NCBI GenBank assembly: GCA_024516155.1
Contig: JAJJXM010000026.1
Coordinates: forward strand, 682,001 to 746,000
DNA: 64,000 nucleotides
Origin: Pyronema omphalodes
Taxonomy: Eukaryota > Ascomycota > Pezizomycetes > Pezizales > Pyronemataceae
Direction of reading: 5' to 3'
Part shown: in pieces, positions 58,809 to 64,000 of the stretch
How the letters are laid out: the number at the start of each line of letters is the position of its first letter
How positions within the stretch are numbered: position 1 is the stretch's first letter
Translations under genes and position numbers: made by a program
The notes under the pieces: model-generated
What the model was told of the DNA's origin: nothing
Seen by the model: only the letters and a program-made list of their open reading frames with translations
Database searches by the model: none

Positions 58809-59786
58809 GAGAAGGAACTCACCCGCCAGCGTGAACTCATCAACGCGCTACTCGCCTCCCCTGGCATCCGCGTGACCGGAGACAAAATCTCGGATCCGCC
58901 AACCTTCGACGGGTCAAACAGGGAGGACCTCCGCCGCTTTGTCTCCTTGCTCCGCATCAAGTTGGTGAGCGACGAGCTACGCTTCCCAACCCCTCACAAA
59001 CGGATTTCTTATGCCATGGGCCGCCTCCGCGGACGCGCCTTGGATCAGATTCTTCCTTATATCAAGGAAAATGGCAACCGCTGGGCCCTCAACGACGTCG
59101 AGGACGTCATTAAAATTATACAGCGTACCTTTGGAGACCCGGACGAGCGCGCAACGGCTCGTTTCAAACTACAAAATCTCCGACAAAACAACCGCGAATT
59201 TTCGGACTGTTATGCAGAGTTCTCCCGCTTAGTCGCAGAGTTAGGCTGGGACGAAGCCGCCACCATGGATGCCCTGCGAAACGGCCTGTCCCTCGAGTTG
59301 CACGAAAAGTTTGTTGGCGCCCCGCCCACCACCACGATGAACGAATTTGTTGACCAGTGCCAAAAATTGGACTCCCAATTGAGAGCACTTGAGAACCTCC
59401 GCAAGCTGCGTACCAACCGCGGCCAAGTTAAACCCACTACCACCGCCACCCCCGCCACCAGTCGCCCCACCCCCGCTACCCAAGCCACCACTGCCTCCTC
59501 CAGCAAGCAAACCCCTGCCCAGGGACCCCGTCAGAAACTGTCGGCACAGGAGCGTGCGACCCGCCTGTCAGAAGGACGTTGCCTCTACTGCGGTGGCCTC
59601 GGCCACATGGCTGCGTCGTGCCCCACCAAGACGAATGTTAAAGTGGCGAGCGTGGAATTATTGGATACTGAAGAAGAGGTGTCGGGAAAAGACTCAACCA
59701 GCTGCAAGAAGATGGCTCTGCCGCTGGTGGGAATATTATTGTTGATACATTGCTATTATCGGGCGCAAGTTTTACTGGAAAGTTAG
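58809..59786 (+). pseudogene. Ty3/gypsy gag (capsid and zinc knuckle)
   Basis: The capsid-like retrotransposon gag domain runs from DPPTFDGSNREDLRRFVSLL through GRALDQILPYI and RTFGDPDERATARFKLQNLR to NGLSLELHEKF. A Thr/Pro-rich linker follows, then one CCHC knuckle, CLYCGGLGHMAASC (59581-59622). The frame is cut upstream by TAA at 58806-58808, with gag-like sequence (LLTPEEQADTNEI) continuing before it, so the original ATG is lost. The last 32 codons after the frameshift heptamer are the unshifted readthrough tail. Confidence 0.8.
59684..59728 (+). promoter_or_regulatory. Candidate -1 ribosomal frameshift signal
   Basis: GGGAAAA at 59684-59690 is a canonical X-XXY-YYZ slippery heptamer in the gag frame (tcG GGA AAA). 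A 6-nt spacer follows, then a stem formed by ACCAGC (59697-59702) and GCTGGT (59723-59728). Slipping back one base enters exactly the pol frame, which is open from here into protease. This would make a gag-pol fusion at a controlled ratio. Confidence 0.6.
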
Positions 59787-62509
59787 AATGCAAACACCTT
59801 GTTCTCTCTTGTTCCTTGTTTTCCAATAACCGCTCCGTGAAAACAGTAGCGCTCGTTGACTGCGGCGCCACTGGTATCGCCTTTGTTGACCGCAATTTCG
59901 CCCGCCATCACAAACTCCCCCTAACCCCCCTATCCACCGTCCGAACGGTCGAAGTTATCGACGGCCGCCCCATATCCTCAGGAAAGATCACACACCTCGC
60001 CCAAGTAGAGTGTACCATCAATGGTCACTCGGAAACCCGTCCCATGTTTGTCACCAAGTTGGATCACTACCCGGTGGTGTTGGGCATCCCCTGGTTGAAA
60101 AAACACGATGTAACAATAAGCTTCAGTTCCAACACTGTAAGCTTCGACTCCCAATACTGCCTAAGGAACTGCACCCCGTTGCCTGTAAGCACAACCGGTG
60201 TCGATGTCCTGGACTCGAGGCCCCCTCCCGCTGTCCACGAGCCCAACACAAACCCCATGCCGGAGTTAGAAGACTCGGTCCCCGACCCCCCGGACGAACC
60301 CCCAATAGCGATCTCAAGTCTAACCATCTCCAACTTCAAAGAAATGGTAGAAGACGAAAGCCTGACAGTGTTCTCGCTATGGTTGGACGAGATCACCGTC
60401 GCCCTACAAGACAAGCCCCCACTCACGGATGACGAACTGAAGGACATGATCCCCGAAGAGTATCATGACTACCTCGATTTATTCAAGGCGGTCAACGCGA
60501 AGGAACTCCCCCCACACCGACCTTACGACCACAAGATACCACTGAAAGAGGGATTCGTCCCCCCCTTTGGCCCGTTATACTCGCTGTCACGCAACGAGTT
60601 GCAGACGCTGAAAGCGTGGCTCGATGAGAATTTGGAGAAAGGATTTATACAACGCTCCCAATCACCAGCCGCCTCGCCGATATTATTCGTGAAAAAATCA
60701 GACGGATCCCTACGCCTGTGTGTCGATTACCGAAGACTGAATGAAGGTACCGAGAAGAACCGGTACCTGCTGCCATTGATACAGGAAACGATGATGAATC
60801 TTTCCAAAGCTCAATACTTTACGACCCTAGATGTCCGCAGCGCTTATAACCTTATAAGAATGGCAGAAGGCGAAGAATGGAAGACGGCCTTCCGCACGAG
60901 GTACGGCCTATTTGAGTCGAAAGTGATGCCCTTTGGGCTCACCAACGCGCCTGCCGATTTCCAGGCATTTATAAATGATGTCCTGAGACCATACCTGGAT
61001 CAGTTTTGTACGGCATACTTGGACGATATCCTTGTATTCTCCGAAACAAAGCCCGATCACACCGCACACGTCCGAAAGATCTTGGAACGACTCAAACAAG
61101 AAAAACTGCACTTGAAGCCAGAAAAGTGTAAGTTTGCTAAGGCAGAAGTACAGTACCTGGGCTACAACATCGGCCGCGACGGCGCGCGCATGATGGATTC
61201 CAAAGTAGCCACAGTGCGAGATTGGAAGGAACCAACCAATTTGAAACAGGTCCAAGCGTTCCTGGGCTTCGCGAATTTCTACCGAAGATTTATCAAAGAC
61301 TACTCAAAAGTGGTCTCCCCTCTGACGGCTCTGACCAAAAAGAAAGATGGTAAAGCAATCCCCTTTACCTGGGGTAAAGATCAGCAAAGCGCCTTCGACC
61401 GACTGAAGGATGCATTTACATCAGCACCGATTCTCAAGCACTTCGACTACGAGAAACCGATTGTAGTAGAAACAGACGCATCTGACTATGTGTCTGCTGG
61501 AGTCTTATCACAATACGACGACGATAACGTGTTACACCCCGTCGCATTTTATTCCAAGAAGCATTCCCCGGCAGAATGCAACTACAAAATCTATGACAAA
61601 GAACTACTGGCAATAGTTCGTTGTTTCGAGGAATGGCGTCCCCACTTGGAGGGCTCCGCCTTCCCTATAAAAGTATTGACAGACCACAAGAATCTCGAAT
61701 ACTTTATGACGGCAAAGCTGCTAAACAGACGACAAGCGCGCTGGTCCGAATTCCTGTCTCGGTTCAACTTTGTGATCACCTATCGACCGGGAACGTTGGG
61801 AGGAAAACCGGACGCCCTGACAAGACGAGCCGCCGACCTCCCGTAAGAGGGAGACGAACGCATACTAGCGAACCAGCAAGCTGTTCTAAAGCCACAAAAC
61901 TTTCAGTTGTGCATAACCCCGCCCATGAAACTTGCACCCTCCGAAGTAGACCTCCTGTTCACAGAGGGCTACAAGACAGATTCATTCCCCAACCGAGTGT
62001 GGGGAATGCTGGAAGACGGTACACAAATCTGTAAGGACATATCACTCGCCGATTGCTCCGTGTTGGAAAACAGATTGTACTACCGAGACTGCCTGTATGT
62101 CCCCGCGCTGGACAAACTACGATTAAAACTACTACAAGATCACCACGACCCCCCCACCATGGGACACCCGGGCCGTGCAAAGACTTTCGAACTCCTCGCC
62201 AGGAATTATTACTGGCCCTCGATGAGAAAAGATGTGGATCAATTCGTGCGAAATTGCCACACTTGCAAAAGAACAAAAGCCACCCGCCACGCACCCTATG
62301 GAACTTTGAAACCCCTACCGGTCCCACACCACCCTTGGCAGAATATATCTGTGGACTTCGTCACTGGACTACCGACATCAGAAGGCTTCGACGCAATATG
62401 TGCGATCGTTTGCCGACTCACGAAACAGCGGCACTTAGTGCCCTGTTGTCACAACGCTCCCGTGACATGCTCCTGGCCTCCGCCGTCACCACCGCAGGGC
62501 TATGGGTGA
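59684..62509 (+). pseudogene. Ty3/gypsy pol
   Basis: Protease has ALVDCGATG (Cys in place of the usual Ser of D-S-G) and HYPVVLGIPWL. The reverse transcriptase spans about 60540-61100, with GPLYSLS, RLCVDYRRLN, FGLTNAPADFQAFINDVL and the catalytic YLDDILVF. RNase H has VVETDASDYVSAGVLSQ, then RPGTLGGKPDALTRR. An in-frame TAA at 61844 breaks the link to integrase. The integrase zinc finger has DPPTMGHPGRAKTF, YYWPSMRKDV and NCHTCKRTK; its core starts ISVDFVTGLP but diverges after LTKQRHLVPC, losing the second Asp and the Glu of the DDE triad. It is therefore non-functional. Confidence 0.85.
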
Positions 62510-62550
62510 TCGTCATCACCCTAGCAACCTGCTACGCTGTCATGAAGTGA

Positions 62551-62635
62551 AGGGATAGGGTTAGGGCAAGGGGCTGGGCCCCTTGCCGAGGATTTTCATA
62601 TGTTCGGAGTTATTTCTTATTTGGATTTCTTTTAG
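62551..62635. other. Post-pol spacer with 9-bp hairpin
   Basis: GGCAAGGGG (62565-62573) and CCCCTTGCC (62579-62587) form a tight hairpin directly after the broken integrase frame. Confidence 0.5.
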
Positions 62636-62970
62636 GTATCACGGCGGCTAGGAAAATGTTGGAATCTTTTACTTCTCTCTTTTGGTATGTCCTCTTTCTT
62701 TACTATTTGGAATCACGGCGGTTCGCCAGGAAGTTATCTCTTTCGGTATGTACTCTTTCTTTGCTATTTTGGAATCACGGCGGTTAGCCGGTAGTTATCT
62801 CTTTTGGTATGTACTCTTTCCTTGTTATTATTATTTGGAATTACGGCGTTTAGTTATCTTGCTTTATTATTTGGAATTACGGCGGTTGGCAAATGTTGGG
62901 GAATGTTGGTCATGTATGTAGTTATCACGGCGGTTAGCATTAGGAGCATTCTCCGCAGGCGGAGAATGCT
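62636..62970. repeat. Degenerate GGAATCACGGCGG tandem repeat
   Basis: The core GGAAT(C/T)ACGGCGG recurs at 62709, 62771, 62837 and 62873, with partial copies near 62636 and 62925. Between cores lie AGTTATCTCTTTTGGTATGT and TTTCTTTACTATTT segments (spacing 62, 66 and 36 bp). It ends in a perfect 12-bp inverted repeat, AGCATTCTCCGC and its complement (62945-62970). The layout fits the U3 part of an LTR or the 3' region of a gypsy element. Confidence 0.7.
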
Positions 62971-63070
62971 GAGTCACGAGTCATGAAGGAACAAGTATAA
63001 GAGGAGGAAATTTGTATGTAGTTTATTTCTTCACGCAATCAAGTTTCTATTTACCACAATCCTATCTACA
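62894..63070 (+). repeat. Possible LTR of the second gypsy element
   Basis: Starts TGTTGGGGAATG and could end CTATCTACA (TG...CA), just upstream of a gag gene. TGTTGG also occurs at 62657, so the start could lie there instead. No clear primer-binding site follows and no partner LTR is in the window. Weak call. Confidence 0.3.
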
Positions 63071-63487
63071 AAAGTTCCCTTGTGATATCCCATCTCGCCA
63101 AACTCACCTGTGATTTCCCAAGCCCACAAACCCTTGCCCATTCCCAACTTACCAGCCTTACCTAACCCGCCGCCGCCCTCCTCGCCGCCGAAAACCCCGC
63201 GCTGCCTGTCGTCAGTAACCGTGGATACGGATTCTGATATTTGATTGCGTCCTGTGTACGACACCCAACGCGGAACGAAGACCCAGAAAACCCAGAAAAC
63301 CCAGAAGACCCAGAAAACCCAGAAGAAGGCGCACACAGTGGCATCCTTTCAGCTAAAAGAGCTCGGAGAACATATCGAACAAGAACCGACCGGATCGGCA
63401 AGCCCAGTGACCCCCGAACAACCATCCAGACCCCAGACCCCCGAATCACCCGAACTCCCCCATACCTCTACCGACGACCCTGCGGAA
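63071..63487. other. Leader of the second gypsy element
   Basis: C-rich leader between the possible LTR and gag. From 63245 the gag frame is already open and includes five tandem ACCCAGAAA units (TQK repeats, 63282-63324) and a Pro/Glu/Ser-rich stretch, so the gag start could lie upstream of the ATG chosen. Confidence 0.4.
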
Positions 63488-64000
63488 ATGGCGACCCCGG
63501 CAGGATTGGGACTTGTCACTCCGGTCACTATGACCCAGGAGCAGTTGAACCAGATCCTCATTCAACTCCATCGCCCCACGACAAACAGTAACCCCAAGGT
63601 GGAGGACCCGGAGCTGTACTACGGTGAACGGACCAAGCTGAGGGCATTCCTGACGCAATGTGAACTGAAGTTCAATTGTGAAGGGAATAGATTCGACACC
63701 GAACAGAAAAAGGTGAACTATGCGAGCTCCCGCTGTAGAGGTAACGCTTGGGCATGGATCGAGCCGTCCATCAAGGAGGGGAAAAGCGTATACACGACCT
63801 GGGAGGCCTTTAAGACTGCTGTCAGTAGGGCCTTCGGGGAAGCCGACTCAAAAGAAGTAGCAAGAAGAAAGTTCAAGATGATCAGGCAGGGCGCGCGATC
63901 CGCCGCTGCATACTGGGCCGAATTTCAAAGGATCAAATCCGATTTAAGATACAATGACGAGACCTACATCGATCAATTCAGTGATGGACTAAACACAGAC
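63488..64000 (+). CDS. Ty3/gypsy gag, partial (runs off window)
   Basis: A second, different gypsy gag. It starts MATPAGLGLVTP, then MTQEQLNQILIQL, and enters the capsid-type domain: DPELYYGERTKLRAFLTQCE, NRFDTEQKKVNYASSRCRG, AWAWIEPSIKEG, TTWEAFKTAVSRAFGEAD, FKMIRQGARSAAAYWAEFQ and TYIDQFSDGLNTD. It is open to the window edge, 171 codons seen. The capsid motifs and sequence differ clearly from the gag at 58.8 kb, so this is another family. The first ATG in frame was chosen as start. Confidence 0.75.
   Translation, partial: MATPAGLGLVTPVTMTQEQLNQILIQLHRPTTNSNPKVEDPELYYGERTKLRAFLTQCELKFNCEGNRFDTEQKKVNYASSRCRGNAWAWIEPSIKEGKSVYTTWEAFKTAVSRAFGEADSKEVARRKFKMIRQGARSAAAYWAEFQRIKSDLRYNDETYIDQFSDGLNTD

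Larger units (their letters stand above)
57790..62550 (+). mobile_element. Degenerate Ty3/gypsy retrotransposon
   Basis: Contains a candidate 5' LTR, two short upstream ORFs, gag, and pol in protease-RT-RNase H-integrase order, which defines Ty3/gypsy (Metaviridae-type). Pol loses similarity in the integrase core and no matching 3' LTR was found, so the 3' end is deleted or replaced. Nonsense codons in gag (58806) and pol (61844) both look like CAA-to-TAA changes, compatible with a CpA-to-TpA mutation process such as RIP, though two events prove little. Confidence 0.85.

Noticed and set aside
62556..62568. Telomere-like AGGGTTAGGGC
   Set aside because: Only about two imperfect units, next to a gypsy fragment; not a telomeric array.
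1..64000. tRNA, rRNA and CRISPR
   Set aside because: No convincing tRNA B-box with cloverleaf arms was found by eye and no rRNA was recognised; tandem arrays here have no CRISPR repeat-spacer layout and the organism is a fungus. A tRNAscan-SE run would be decisive for tRNAs.

Overview
This window looks like a chromosome segment from a filamentous ascomycete (Pezizomycotina). The evidence is short spliced introns (47-146 nt) with GTRAGT-like donors and CTAAC/CTGAC-type branch sites, a Zn(II)2Cys6 regulator, a PalF/Rim8 pH arrestin, a SAM-PH polarity protein, a GPI-anchored Ser/Thr-rich wall protein, and Tad-like LINE and Ty3/gypsy elements. The species cannot be told from the sequence. Eight spliced host genes are supported; their exon coordinates are given below and every exon phase was checked to join in frame.

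Layout. 1-4.9 kb is non-coding and rich in simple repeats. It holds two copies of a dispersed repeat and a 697-bp PIF/Harbinger-type element with perfect terminal repeats and a TTA target duplication. 4.9-7.0 kb (minus) is the palF/RIM8 arrestin. 7.0-17.6 kb is a gene desert full of long imperfect microsatellites, with a third copy of the dispersed repeat. 17.6-20.6 kb (minus) is a SAM-PH protein and 22.5-24.6 kb (plus) is a Zn2Cys6 transcription factor. 24.6-31.2 kb shows no gene. 31.2-37.25 kb is a complete Tad-like LINE with two intact ORFs and a 15-bp target-site duplication.

37.8-51.8 kb is the second gene island. It holds a GPI-anchored wall protein, a lactose/hexose-permease-type MFS transporter, a secreted GH35 beta-galactosidase, a flavocytochrome b2-type 2-hydroxyacid dehydrogenase, and a small CBS-domain protein. 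The permease and beta-galactosidase are adjacent and on the same strand, so together they resemble a galactoside-utilisation module: the enzyme acts outside the cell and the transporter brings the sugar in.

52-64 kb is a transposon graveyard. It contains two 5'-truncated LINE copies of one family, a duplicated structured repeat, a 308-bp hAT-type MITE with an 8-bp target duplication, a degenerate Ty3/gypsy element whose gag-pol junction carries a canonical -1 frameshift heptamer, and the start of a second gypsy element that runs off the window.

No completely new system is evident. The most interesting structures are the gypsy frameshift signal, the tandem structured repeat near 54.1-54.4 kb, the G/C-tract-bearing dispersed repeat, and the lac-like gene pair.
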